Shown in pieces: positions 35,516 to 44,372 of a stretch of DNA of 64,000 nt (positions within the stretch are counted from its first letter, which is position 1; every line of letters begins with the position of its first letter). The notes under the pieces were generated by a model. It searched no databases and was not told where the DNA came from. It was given only the letters and a program-made list of their open reading frames with translations. Source of the DNA: Rhizobium binae (GTDB lineage Bacteria; Pseudomonadota; Alphaproteobacteria; Rhizobiales; Rhizobiaceae); the NCBI RefSeq assembly GCF_017357225.1, contig NZ_CP071604.1:4266001-4330000 (forward strand), read 5' to 3'. Made by a program: the position numbers and the translations under genes.

Positions 35516-37533
35516 CATCGGTTTCAGTCCTATTGTTATGCGCGGCGGCATTGCTTGGGACGGCGGTTTTGGCGGTAGTGCTCACTCATTCGAGCCGGTC
35601 GACGCCAGTTGTCTACGGTGTGAGCCTGGCTTTCTCCGCCATCGCCTTTGTCACTGCCCTCGCATATCTTGTCGGAGAGCCTCCTTCCGCCGAAGCATCG
35701 TTGCTTGCCCTTCCTATCGGCCTTCCATGGCTGGGAAGCCATTTCCGGCTCGACGCGCTCGCTGCCTTCTTCATAGTCGTCGTCAATCTCGGCAGTACCC
35801 TTTCAGCTCTCTACGCCCTTGGTTACGGCCGTCACGAACATGCGCGGCATCGCGTGCTGCCGTTCTTTCCCGCCTTCCTCTCCGGCATGAACCTGGTGAT
35901 CCTGGCGGACGATGCCTTCACCTTCCTCATCTCCTGGGAGTTCATGTCGCTTGCTTCCTGGGCACTGGTGATGGCCCACCACCGCGATGCCGATAACCGG
36001 AAGGCCGGCTACGTCTACATCGTCATGGCGAGCACCGGCTCGCTTGCCCTGTTGCTCGCATTCGGCCTCCTCGCAGGATTTGCCGGCGATTATAGCTTCG
36101 CAGCCATGCGGTTGTCGGCGCACAGTCCGTTCATGGCCGGCCTTACGCTTGTCCTGCTGCTGCTCGGCGCCGGTTCCAAGGCTGGTCTCGTGCCGTTGCA
36201 TGTCTGGTTGCCGCTGGCGCATCCTGCAGCCCCAAGCCATGTTTCCGCCTTGATGAGCGGCGTCATGACCAAGGTCGCGGTCTATGGTTTCATCCGGGTG
36301 GTCTTCGATCTGCTCGGCATGCCGACCTGGTGGTCGGGTATCGTCGTGCTGATTATCGGCAGCGGGAGCGCCGTGCTCGGCATCCTGCAGGCGCTGATGG
36401 AGAGCGATCTGAAACGGTTGCTCGCCTACAGCACTATCGAAAATATCGGGATGATCTTCGTCAGCCTCGGGCTGGCGCTTGCCTTTAAGGCGAATGGTAT
36501 GGAGCTGGCGGCAGCATTGGCGCTGACTGCCGCGCTATTTCATGTCCTCAACCATTCATTCTTCAAGAGCTTGCTCTTCTTCGGCGCCGGCGCGGTGCTG
36601 ACGGCGACGGGTGAGCGGAACATAGACAAGCTCGGCGGCCTCATCCATCGCATGCCAGTCACGAGCGTCGTTTTCCTCGTCGGCTGCGTCGCGATCTCGG
36701 CCCTGCCGCCATTCAATGGCTTTGTTTCCGAGTGGCTGGCGTTCCAGGCTATGCTGCAGAGCCCGATTCTGCCGCAATGGGGCTTGAAGATTCTGGTGCC
36801 GGCGGTGGGCGGCATGCTGGCTTTATCAGCTGCCCTGGCGGCAGCCTGTTTCGTCAAGACATTCGGTGTGACCTTTCTCGGTCGTCCTCGCACCATTGTG
36901 GCCGAGAAGGCCGTGGAGGTCGATCGCTTCTCGCTCGCGGCGATGTGCGTGCTGGCCGCGCTGTGTCTTCTGGCGGGCATCCTGCCGGGGATTGTCATCG
37001 ACGCGCTCGCGCCCGTAACGCTGTCGCTGATCGGGGAACAGATGCCGGTGCAGACGGATATTCCATGGCTGTCGATCATGCCGATCGCCGAAAGCCGCAG
37101 TACCTATAATGGTCTGCTGGTATTCCTGTTCACCCTCTTCTCAGCGTCGTCGACGGCCTATCTCATCCACCGTTTCGCCTCGCGGGCGCTGCGCCGGGCG
37201 CCCGCCTGGGATTGCGGCTTTCCCGAAATCAACCCGGCGACGCAATACACGGCAGGCAGCTTCGCCCAGCCGGTTCGGCGCGTTTTCGGGACGGTGGTTT
37301 TCCGCGCCCGCGAAAGGGTGGACATGCCGCCGCCGGGGGATCTTCGGCCGGCGCGTTTTGCCGTCGAGGCGCGTGATCTGATTTGGGAGGGACTCTACCA
37401 GCCGATCGTCGGCGTCGTCGGGTTCACCGCCGAAAAGCTCAACCATCTGCAATTCCTGACGATCCGGCGCTATCTAAGCCTGGTCTTCCTCGCGCTCGTC
37501 TTCCTGCTTCTGGTGCTGGCGCTATGGTCGTGA
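35512..37533 (+). CDS. hyfB: Hydrogenase-4-like antiporter subunit HyfB
   Basis: A 673-residue proton-pumping membrane subunit of the NuoL/MrpA family, about 15-16 helices. The TM5 glutamate is in 'FLISWEFMSLASWALVMAH', the TM7 lysine is in 'GAGSKAGLVPLHVWLPLAHPAAPSHVSALMSG', and 'YSTIENIGMIFVSLG' is the broken-helix lysine/histidine channel region. These residues are the ones that drive ion pumping in complex I. It begins at GTG 35512, overlapping the XRE stop by 4 bases. The C-terminal 100 residues resemble the HyfB/HycC extension. First membrane gene of hyfB-C-E-F-G-I. Confidence 0.93.
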   Translation: MTSVSVLLLCAAALLGTAVLAVVLTHSSRSTPVVYGVSLAFSAIAFVTALAYLVGEPPSAEASLLALPIGLPWLGSHFRLDALAAFFIVVVNLGSTLSALYALGYGRHEHARHRVLPFFPAFLSGMNLVILADDAFTFLISWEFMSLASWALVMAHHRDADNRKAGYVYIVMASTGSLALLLAFGLLAGFAGDYSFAAMRLSAHSPFMAGLTLVLLLLGAGSKAGLVPLHVWLPLAHPAAPSHVSALMSGVMTKVAVYGFIRVVFDLLGMPTWWSGIVVLIIGSGSAVLGILQALMESDLKRLLAYSTIENIGMIFVSLGLALAFKANGMELAAALALTAALFHVLNHSFFKSLLFFGAGAVLTATGERNIDKLGGLIHRMPVTSVVFLVGCVAISALPPFNGFVSEWLAFQAMLQSPILPQWGLKILVPAVGGMLALSAALAAACFVKTFGVTFLGRPRTIVAEKAVEVDRFSLAAMCVLAALCLLAGILPGIVIDALAPVTLSLIGEQMPVQTDIPWLSIMPIAESRSTYNGLLVFLFTLFSASSTAYLIHRFASRALRRAPAWDCGFPEINPATQYTAGSFAQPVRRVFGTVVFRARERVDMPPPGDLRPARFAVEARDLIWEGLYQPIVGVVGFTAEKLNHLQFLTIRRYLSLVFLALVFLLLVLALWS

Positions 37534-38480
37534 TCTCCGCTCTCCTCGTCCAGGCCGTTCAGATGGCGCTCGTCGTGCTGATCGCGCCACTGCTGACCGG
37601 TTTCATCCGTCTGATCAAGGCGAGGTTGCTGCGCCGGCGAGGGCCTTCCATGATCCAGCCATACCGCGACATTCTGCGGCTCGTGCGCAAGGAAGTGGTG
37701 CTGGCCGAGAATGCCTCATGGCTGTTCCGGGTGACGCCCTATCTCATCTTCGCCGCGACTTGGGTCGCGGCGGCAATCATCCCGACTTTCGCCACTGGCC
37801 TCATCTTTAGCTGGACGGCGGATCTGATCGCCATCATCGCACTGCTTGGCAGTGCGCGTTTCTTTCTGGCGCTCGCCGGCATGGACGTCGGCACCAGCTT
37901 CGGCGGCATCGGATCGAGCCGCGAAGTGATGATCGCAACGCTGGCAGAACCGTCGATGCTGCTCATCATCTTCACGCTCGCCCTGATCGCCGGTTCGACC
38001 CAGCTTTCGAGCATCGCCGCCTTCATGACGTCACCGCAGGTGGGGCTGCGCGTTTCGCTGGCGATCGCCTTGATCGCGCTCGTCATGGTCGCAATCGCCG
38101 AAAACGCACGTATTCCCGTTGATAATCCCGCAACTCATCTGGAACTGACCATGGTGCACGAGGCCATGGTGCTCGAATATTCCGGACGGCACCTCGCAAT
38201 CATCGAACTGGCGGCCTTTCTGAAGCTCGAGCTCTACATCTCGTTGATCGCCTGCATGTTCGTTCCGTGGAAACTCGCCGGATTGGGAGAAGGCCCTTCT
38301 GCCTATCTGGCGGGCATGCTTGCCTATCTCGCCAAGCTCGCAGTCGGCGGTGCTCTCCTCGCCCTGTTCGAAACGGCAACCGCCAAGATGCGGGTTTTCC
38401 GGGTGCCGGAGTTTCTTGGCGCCGCGCTGATGCTTGGCCTGCTCGCGACTCTGCTGCGCTTCGTTTCGAGGAGCCTTTGA
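37524..38480 (+). CDS. hyfC: Membrane subunit HyfC (NuoH/HycD-like)
   Basis: A 318-residue protein with eight hydrophobic segments, the counterpart of NuoH/HycD, which connects the hydrophilic arm to the ion-pumping arm. 'MIQPYRDILRLVRKEVVLAENASWLFRVTPY' (residues 36-66) and 'AIAENARIPVDNPATHLELTMVHEAMVLEYSGRHLAIIELAAFLK' (residues 191-235) hold the conserved charged residues of the proton-loop. The start is ATG 37524 (MVVISALLVQ), which overlaps hyfB by 10 bases. A longer in-frame reading begins inside hyfB and is not used. It ends in an ATGA overlap with hyfE. Confidence 0.93.
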   Translation: MVVISALLVQAVQMALVVLIAPLLTGFIRLIKARLLRRRGPSMIQPYRDILRLVRKEVVLAENASWLFRVTPYLIFAATWVAAAIIPTFATGLIFSWTADLIAIIALLGSARFFLALAGMDVGTSFGGIGSSREVMIATLAEPSMLLIIFTLALIAGSTQLSSIAAFMTSPQVGLRVSLAIALIALVMVAIAENARIPVDNPATHLELTMVHEAMVLEYSGRHLAIIELAAFLKLELYISLIACMFVPWKLAGLGEGPSAYLAGMLAYLAKLAVGGALLALFETATAKMRVFRVPEFLGAALMLGLLATLLRFVSRSL

Positions 38481-39145
38481 TGAACGGTGCGGTCTTCGAC
38501 ATCGCCCATATGCTCGCCGGCGGTCTGGTCTTGGTCAGCATGATGATGCTCTATCAGGACCGTCTCTACGCATTGCTCAACGTCTTCGCGCTGCATTCGC
38601 TGATATTGACCCTGTCGGTCGCCTGGCAGGCCTTCGTCCAGGATGCTCCGCATCTCTATGTCACTGCGGCGATCGCTCTCGTCTTCAAAGCCATCATTAT
38701 CCCCGTCGTACTTCATCGCATGATCCGCCAACTCGGCATCCACCGTGAGATCGAAACCGTTGTCGGCATCGGCCCCACCATGCTCGCCGGCATCGGCCTC
38801 GTCGCTTTGGCGACGGTGGTAATGCTGCGGGTGACGCCGGAGGCGGATCCTCTGGCGCGCGAGGACCTCGCATTCGCATTGTCCGTCCTGCTGCTGGGAC
38901 TGCTGATCATGGTCACGCGCCGCAACGCGGTCAGTCAGGTCGTGGGCTTCATGTCGCTCGAAAACGGGCTGGTGCTCGCCGCGACCGGCGCCAAGGGCAT
39001 GCCGCTCGTCGTCGAGATCAGCGTCGCCTTCTCGATCCTGATCGCCTTCATCGTCATCGGCGTTTTTCTGTTTCGCATCCGCGAACGCTTCGACACGGTC
39101 GATGTCCGCGCGCTGGATGACTTTAAAGGGAGACGGCGGAAATGA
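38480..39145 (+). CDS. hyfE: Membrane subunit HyfE (NuoK-containing)
   Basis: A 221-residue membrane protein with about seven helices. The C-terminal half resembles NuoK/MrpC ('LLGLLIMVTRRNAVSQVVGFMSLENGLVLAATGAKGMPLVVEISVAFSILIAFIVIGVFLFRIRERFDTVD'), with the 'SLENG' glutamate that lies in the complex I proton path. The N-terminal half is an extra membrane domain as in HyfE. The start is ATG 38480, overlapping the hyfC stop (tga at 38478-38480). It overlaps hyfF by 4 bases (ATGA at 39142). Confidence 0.92.
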   Translation: MNGAVFDIAHMLAGGLVLVSMMMLYQDRLYALLNVFALHSLILTLSVAWQAFVQDAPHLYVTAAIALVFKAIIIPVVLHRMIRQLGIHREIETVVGIGPTMLAGIGLVALATVVMLRVTPEADPLAREDLAFALSVLLLGLLIMVTRRNAVSQVVGFMSLENGLVLAATGAKGMPLVVEISVAFSILIAFIVIGVFLFRIRERFDTVDVRALDDFKGRRRK

Positions 39146-40605
39146 ATGCGTTCTCCTCCGTCGTGGCCTTTGATGCCGTGACAGCCGTCCTTGTGATTCC
39201 GCTCGCTGCGGCTGCTCTCCTGGCGCTTTTGCCCGGTTATCGGATGACGGCACGGCTGAACGTATTTGCAAGCCTGCTGACCTTGCTCGCCGCGCTTTCC
39301 TTGTTCCTGACCACGCGGCCGGCACCGGGGCAATATCTCCTCGTCGACGATCTCAATATCGTCTTCATCGTCCTCAACAGCTTCGTGGGCTTTACCACCA
39401 GCATGTTCAGTGCCAGCTACATCGCGCATGAACTGGATATCGGCCGGCTGACACCTGCAAACCTTCGTTTCTACCATGCCATGTATCAGATCATGATGTT
39501 CGGCATGAATCTGGCATTCGTGTCGAACAATATCGGCCTGATGTGGGTCGCCGTCGAGCTTGCAACGCTCGCCACCGTGCTGATGGTCGGCATCTACCGT
39601 ACCCACGAAGCACTGGAAGCTGCCTGGAAATATTTCATTCTGGGAAGCGTCGGCATCGCGTTTGCGCTCTTCGGCACCATTCTCATCTACCTGGCGGCGC
39701 AGCCGGTCGTCGGCGAAGGGTATGACGCCATGGTCTGGACCATTCTGATCGATCACGCCTCGGCCTTCGATCCGGCGATTCTCAACGTCGCTTTCGTCTT
39801 TCTGCTGCTTGGCTATGGCACCAAGATCGGTCTCGCGCCATTGCATGCCTGGCTGCCCGACGCCCATGCCGAAGGCCCGACGCCGATCTCGGCGGTCCTG
39901 TCCGGCTTGCTCCTGAATGTCGCGCTCTATGCGGTCTTGCGCTTCAAGATGCTGTTGTCGGCCAATCCCGAAGCTCTTGCGCCTGGACCGCTGATGATGA
40001 CGATGGGGCTTGCCTCGCTGATTTTCGCAGCCTTCATGCTCTATCGTCGCCGCGACATCAAACGCCTGTTCGCCTATTCTTCGATCGAGCACATGGGCAT
40101 TATCGTCTTTGCTTTCGGCCTCGGCGGACCATTCGCCAATTTCGCCGGACTATTGCATATGGTCATGCATTCGCTGACGAAATCGGCGATCTTCTTCGCC
40201 GTCGGCCATATTGCTCAGGTCAAGGGAACGCAAAGGCTCTCCGCTATCCGCGGCCTCAGCGAAACGCATCCCGGGCTGGGCTGGGGCTTGCTGACCGGCG
40301 TTGTCGCCATCGCCGGCGTGCCGCCGGCGGGGATATTCATGAGCGAGTTCCTGATCGTCAGTTCAGCTTTCGCAAAGCAACCGCTGCTCGCCATTCCGCT
40401 CGTCTTCGGATTGCTGGTCGCTTTCGGTGCACTGCTGCTGCGGCTCACGGGAGCGGTGTTCGGACAGCCCCGCGGCAGCACGGCGCCCGCCGAGGCATCC
40501 TATGTGCCGATGTATGCTCATCTCGTGCTGGTGCTGGTCGCCGGCGTCTATCTGCCGTCAGAGCTGGTTGCCTGGTTCCAGCATATCGCCAACCTTCTTC
40601 GATGA
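39142..40605 (+). CDS. hyfF: Hydrogenase-4-like antiporter subunit HyfF
   Basis: A 487-residue second NuoL/M/N-like subunit of the same complex, about 14 helices. It contains 'MWVAVELATLATVLMVGIYR' (TM5 glutamate), 'GYGTKIGLAPLHAWLPDAHAEGPTPISAVLSGLLLNVALYAVLRF' (TM7 lysine and conserved P-T-P-x-S loop) and 'LFAYSSIEHMGIIVFAFG' (TM12 region). Together with HyfB it provides two ion channels. It starts at ATG 39142, overlapping hyfE, and its stop overlaps the start of hyfG (40602). Confidence 0.94.
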   Translation: MNAFSSVVAFDAVTAVLVIPLAAAALLALLPGYRMTARLNVFASLLTLLAALSLFLTTRPAPGQYLLVDDLNIVFIVLNSFVGFTTSMFSASYIAHELDIGRLTPANLRFYHAMYQIMMFGMNLAFVSNNIGLMWVAVELATLATVLMVGIYRTHEALEAAWKYFILGSVGIAFALFGTILIYLAAQPVVGEGYDAMVWTILIDHASAFDPAILNVAFVFLLLGYGTKIGLAPLHAWLPDAHAEGPTPISAVLSGLLLNVALYAVLRFKMLLSANPEALAPGPLMMTMGLASLIFAAFMLYRRRDIKRLFAYSSIEHMGIIVFAFGLGGPFANFAGLLHMVMHSLTKSAIFFAVGHIAQVKGTQRLSAIRGLSETHPGLGWGLLTGVVAIAGVPPAGIFMSEFLIVSSAFAKQPLLAIPLVFGLLVAFGALLLRLTGAVFGQPRGSTAPAEASYVPMYAHLVLVLVAGVYLPSELVAWFQHIANLLR

Positions 40606-42134
40606 TGCGAGGGGAGATGTCGACGCTCAGTGATATCCTCAAGAAAGGTCGTTCCGTTCCGCACCACGCTCCGTGGCAGCGCGCCATCGTCGATGCGGCC
40701 ACATGGACATTGGCCATATCGGCGCTATCCGAAGGGCGCCTGATCCTGCTCGGCCTATGGGGCGAGGCGAGTGCCGTTCATATGGCCTTACTCGACGAAC
40801 CGACCCGCGCGATCGGAGTCCTCAGTCTGGAAGAGCAGGAGGAGGGCGGATATCCTTCCGTCGCGCAATTGCATCCGCCGGCGTTGCGGCTGGAGCGGGC
40901 GCTCCGCGACCTCACGGGGCTTGAACCGCAGGATTTGCCGGATGGCCGGCCGTGGCTCGATCACGGCCGCTGGGATCTGCGCCATCCTCTCGGAGAGCGC
41001 GGGGTTGCGTTGCCGGAAGTCGGGCCTTATGCCTTTTTGCCCGCCGAAGGTGATAGTCTGCACCAGATCGCGGTTGGCCCGGTGCACGCCGGCATCATCG
41101 AGCCGGGACATTTCCGCTTTGCAGCCAATGGCGAGACGGTCGTCCGCCTTGAGGAGCGACTCGGCTATGTCCACAAGGGGATAGAGGCGCTGATGGCAGG
41201 CGCGGATCTGATCCGCGGAGCCCAGCTCGCCGGGAGAGTCTCCGGCGACAGCACCGTCGCATACGCCTATGCTTTTTCGCGGGCCGTCGAGGCCGCGTTA
41301 GGGATTGATGTTCCGCCTCGGGCAATCTGGTTGCGCGCCCTGATGGCGGAATTGGAAAGGCTCGCCAACCATCTCGGCGACATCGGCGCCATCTGCAACG
41401 ACGCCGCGTTTCCACTGATGCTGGCTCATTGCGGCGTGCTGCGCGAGCGTGTGTTGCGGGCAGCCGATGCCGCCTTCGGTCACCGCCTGATGCGCGACCG
41501 TATCGTGCCCGGCGGCGTCACCAGCGATCTGAATGGCGACGGGGCGGCCGGCTTGCGAAGCCTTCTTCTCGAAATCCGCCGTCAGTTTCCGGCCCTGGTC
41601 GAGCTCTACGACAACACTGCCTCCTTGCAGGACCGGACGGTCGGCACAGGTAGGCTGCGCGCCGAATTGGCACGCGCGTACGGGGCAGGCGGCTACGTCG
41701 GGCGCGCATCCGGGCGCGGTTTCGATACCCGGCAGGCCCTGCGCTTTCCGCCGTATGATCATTTGGTCTTCGACGTTCCGGTGCTTAACGACGGCGATGT
41801 CAACGCCCGCGTCTGGATCCGTATTCGGGAGGTCGAGGAGAGCCTGTTGCTCATCGAGCAGATTCTCGATCGTCTCCCGATCGGATCTGTCCTCAAAGCA
41901 ATCCCTTCCGTCGGTGAACGTCGGGAAGGCATGGCGCTTGTCGAGGGTTTTCGTGGTGACGTGCTGGTCTGGCTTCGGCTTGCACCGGAGGGTGTCGTCG
42001 AACGCTGCCATCTACGCGATCCATCCTGGTTTCAGTGGCCGCTGATCGAGGCAGCGATCGAAGGCAATATCGTTGCCGATTTCCCGCTCTGCAACAAGTC
42101 GTTCAATTGTTCCTATTCTGGTCATGATCTTTGA
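40602..42134 (+). CDS. hyfG: Hydrogenase-4-like large subunit HyfG, without NiFe-binding cysteines
   Basis: A 510-residue NuoCD/HycE-type large subunit. Residues about 40-130 look NuoC-like ('YPSVAQLHPPALRLERALRDLTGLEPQDLPDG') and residues 155-510 are NuoD/hydrogenase-like, with 'RLGYVHKGIEALMAGADLIRGAQLAGRV' and 'MAELERLANHLGDIGA'. In HycE the NiFe site is held by R-V-C-G-I-C and D-P-C-Y-S-C; here the first reads R212-V-S-G-D-S and the second N502-C-S-Y-S-G, so S214, S217, S504 and G507 take the place of all four cysteines. The protein therefore cannot bind the NiFe centre as known hydrogenases do; compare the Ehr complexes. It starts at ATG 40602 and is followed, 12 bases on, by hyfI. Confidence 0.9.
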   Translation: MMRGEMSTLSDILKKGRSVPHHAPWQRAIVDAATWTLAISALSEGRLILLGLWGEASAVHMALLDEPTRAIGVLSLEEQEEGGYPSVAQLHPPALRLERALRDLTGLEPQDLPDGRPWLDHGRWDLRHPLGERGVALPEVGPYAFLPAEGDSLHQIAVGPVHAGIIEPGHFRFAANGETVVRLEERLGYVHKGIEALMAGADLIRGAQLAGRVSGDSTVAYAYAFSRAVEAALGIDVPPRAIWLRALMAELERLANHLGDIGAICNDAAFPLMLAHCGVLRERVLRAADAAFGHRLMRDRIVPGGVTSDLNGDGAAGLRSLLLEIRRQFPALVELYDNTASLQDRTVGTGRLRAELARAYGAGGYVGRASGRGFDTRQALRFPPYDHLVFDVPVLNDGDVNARVWIRIREVEESLLLIEQILDRLPIGSVLKAIPSVGERREGMALVEGFRGDVLVWLRLAPEGVVERCHLRDPSWFQWPLIEAAIEGNIVADFPLCNKSFNCSYSGHDL

Positions 42135-42146
42135 AGGCAGGCTCGC

Positions 42147-42680
42147 ATGCGAAAACTCCTCTTCGAAAACCTGATCCGCCTGCCGCTGACGGAACCGGCG
42201 CCATCCCCCTCCGATGCGGCAATGGAAGAGCTCATCGCCGCTATCGACAAAACCGCTCGCCGGCGCCTTGGGCGCAGCCTGTCAATCCGCGCAGTCGATG
42301 CCGGTTCCTGTAACGGCTGCGAGTTGGAGATGCACGCGCTGAGCAATGCCTTCTACGATATAGAGCGTTTCGGCATGCGTTTCGTTGCCTCGCCGCGCCA
42401 TGCCGACGTGCTGCTCGTAACTGGTCCCGTAACCAAGAACATGCGCGAAGCGCTGGAACGGACAAACAACGCCACACCGGCTCCAAAGTGGGTGGTTGCG
42501 CTCGGTGGTTGCGCCCGCGACGGTGGCTGTTTTGCGGGCAGTTATGCGGTTGTCGGCGGGGTCTCCAAGGTCATACCCGTCGACCTGCATATTCCAGGTT
42601 GCCCGCCGTCGCCGACGGACATCCTCCGAGGTCTTCTTTCTTTACTTGAATACGTGGACACAGGAGGCCGCGCTTCGTGA
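42147..42680 (+). CDS. hyfI: Hydrogenase-4-like small subunit HyfI (NuoB-like)
   Basis: A 177-residue Fe-S protein, partner of HyfG. The proximal [4Fe-4S] cluster ligands are visible: 'SCNGCELEM' (C55, C58), 'GGCARDGGCF' (C122, C128) and 'HIPGCPPSPTD' (C152), in the hydrogenase (CxxC) rather than the NuoB (tandem CC) arrangement. The cluster site is thus intact even though the large subunit lacks the NiFe site. It starts at ATG 42147, 12 bases after hyfG, and is the last recognisable hyf gene; no HyfH/HyfA ferredoxin is present in the operon. Confidence 0.93.
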   Translation: MRKLLFENLIRLPLTEPAPSPSDAAMEELIAAIDKTARRRLGRSLSIRAVDAGSCNGCELEMHALSNAFYDIERFGMRFVASPRHADVLLVTGPVTKNMREALERTNNATPAPKWVVALGGCARDGGCFAGSYAVVGGVSKVIPVDLHIPGCPPSPTDILRGLLSLLEYVDTGGRAS

Positions 42681-42839
42681 CGGCGAGCTTCAATGGTTCG
42701 ACTTCTCCAGGCTGGACTTGTTGCAATAAGGATGCTGATCACGGCGGCACTCACCCTTCTCGCTGCCGTCCGGCGTAGGGCCTTTCCGCCGGAGCCGCCA
42801 CGGCGACGGTTACAATCTCGAAAGCCGGACATCCATCAA

Positions 42840-43736
42840 ATGGATCCGTCCACACGCATTGGCATTGACCTGGTCGAGAAGGTTTTCATCCGGGATTTCG
42901 GATGGTCTTTCCGCAGGCAGACGGATTCGAACATCGGTATCGACGCTCGCGCTGAAATCCTCGAAAACGGTTGGCCAACGGGCCGGCTTCTGCCGCTGCA
43001 GATCCGGCCGATATCCTGCGTGGAGAGAACCGAAGGCCATTACATCTATCGCGGCGAAAAACACCATCTGGACTGTTGGGCGAGGTATTCGCTACCCATT
43101 TGCGTCATCATCGTTGACACCGAAACCGGACTGATATCGTGGCAGCGAATAGAGAAGCAGCTATGTGAGGAAGTGAGGATGGAATGGTCTATTGCCATCC
43201 CAGCAACCAACTTACTCGACGCCACCGCCAGGCTCTGTTTCGAGGAGGCGATACCGACCGATCCGGAATCCCTGATGCGCTCGGCCTTTGCGCTCGATCT
43301 CGTTTTGATGGAGCAAATACAAGACCAGACAACCTTTTTCGTATGGGACGAGTGGGGCGATACAACCGCGATCTTTGGCAATCTGCGCATCTACATCGGT
43401 GAAGGCCAGGAGGCAGAGCCGGATGTGCAGATCGATTATCGGCTCCGAGCTCAAAATCTCCACGACGTCATGGTCAGGCTTTTCCCTTGGGCGAGCTATT
43501 CGTATGCTGAGCCTATTTCGGAATATTCCGGTGAGGTTGCCGTTCATACTCTCGAAGTCGCACTGCGGCCCGAAGCGCGTGCCTATCTCGAGGCCGAGAA
43601 TTTTCTGGTTGCAGGCTATCCCGAGGATGAGGCGCCATCGGCCCCGGAACCTGAGGACTTCATCACGGAAGAAGAGGAAAGTGAGTTTTGGCGCAGCCGG
43701 GGAACACCTCACGATCCTCGCGATCGGCAGGATTAG
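42840..43736 (+). CDS. DUF4365 domain protein
   Basis: A 298-residue cytoplasmic protein with an N-terminal DUF4365 domain: 'STRIGIDLVEKVFIRDFGWSFRRQTDSNIGIDARAEILENGWPTGRLLPLQIRPISC' and 'YIYRGEKHHLDCWARYSLPICVIIVDTETGLISWQRI' cover residues 3-110. DUF4365 is related to PD-(D/E)xK nuclease folds; the usual Q-I-K motif reads Q-I-R here, so the catalytic lysine may be replaced. The rest (120-298) is acidic and unassigned. The start ATG 42840 agrees with the domain start, but the ribosome-binding site is weak; ATG 42732, giving a hydrophobic N-terminus, is an alternative. It lies 159 bases downstream of hyfI on the same strand, with no clear terminator between. Confidence 0.7.
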   Translation: MDPSTRIGIDLVEKVFIRDFGWSFRRQTDSNIGIDARAEILENGWPTGRLLPLQIRPISCVERTEGHYIYRGEKHHLDCWARYSLPICVIIVDTETGLISWQRIEKQLCEEVRMEWSIAIPATNLLDATARLCFEEAIPTDPESLMRSAFALDLVLMEQIQDQTTFFVWDEWGDTTAIFGNLRIYIGEGQEAEPDVQIDYRLRAQNLHDVMVRLFPWASYSYAEPISEYSGEVAVHTLEVALRPEARAYLEAENFLVAGYPEDEAPSAPEPEDFITEEEESEFWRSRGTPHDPRDRQD

Positions 43737-43784
43737 GAGCAGCGGGAGGGATTGGGGTGGGATTGGGGAGGGATCTTCTAAACC

Positions 43785-44372
43785 CTAAACCCCACCCTGC
43801 CAGATCTTGATCGCCTCAACCGGCCAGATCAGCATCAGCACATTCAGCGTCAGATTATCCCGGATCACATAACCGGTGAAAATCTCGAAGAATATGGCGA
43901 CGACCACGGTCAGTGCCACCGGCGCCCGCCAGGCGAAGAAGAAGCCGACACACATGAAGACGGTGTCCATCGCCGAATTCAGGATGCTGTCGCCGTAATA
44001 GTCGAGCGCGATCGTCGCGGTGCGGTAGCGGTCGATGATGAGAGGGGAGTTTTCCAGCAATTCCCAGCCGGACTCGATGACCAGCGCCAGAAGCAGTCGT
44101 GCCACCAGTGGCTGGCGGCGCAGGACGAGATATCCGAGCCCGTAGAACAGGAAGCCGTGGATGATGTGCGACGGCGTGTACCAGTCGGACAGATGCTGCG
44201 AATTGCCGCTGGTATTGACCCCGCCTTCCCATAGCTTGACATAACCGCAGGCGCAGATCGGCACGCGGCCCATCAGATATTCGGCGACGATCTGCGCGCC
44301 CAGCACGGCAAGGCAGGCGACGAACCAGAAACTCTGCTGTCTGACACGATATTCGGCGTCTGCAGCGCTCAC
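43785..44372 (-). CDS. UPF0314 (DUF2585) membrane protein
   Basis: A 195-residue inner-membrane protein with about five to six helices. Conserved blocks are '[123 protein letters not shown]', i.e. the UPF0314 signature with its H-x-x-H-G and E-x-x-W-E-L-x-E-N-S. The function is unknown. It begins at GTG 44372, overlapping the ispZ stop by 4 bases (GTGA), so it belongs to the ftsY-ispZ transcript. The longer in-frame reading upstream is inside ispZ. Confidence 0.9.
   Translation of the reverse strand: MSAADAEYRVRQQSFWFVACLAVLGAQIVAEYLMGRVPICACGYVKLWEGGVNTSGNSQHLSDWYTPSHIIHGFLFYGLGYLVLRRQPLVARLLLALVIESGWELLENSPLIIDRYRTATIALDYYGDSILNSAMDTVFMCVGFFFAWRAPVALTVVVAIFFEIFTGYVIRDNLTLNVLMLIWPVEAIKIWQGGV

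Noticed and set aside
42840..43736. An anti-phage or restriction function for the DUF4365 protein
   Set aside because: The fold relation to nucleases is suggestive, but there is no accompanying helicase, methylase or other defence gene, and the motif lysine appears to be replaced.
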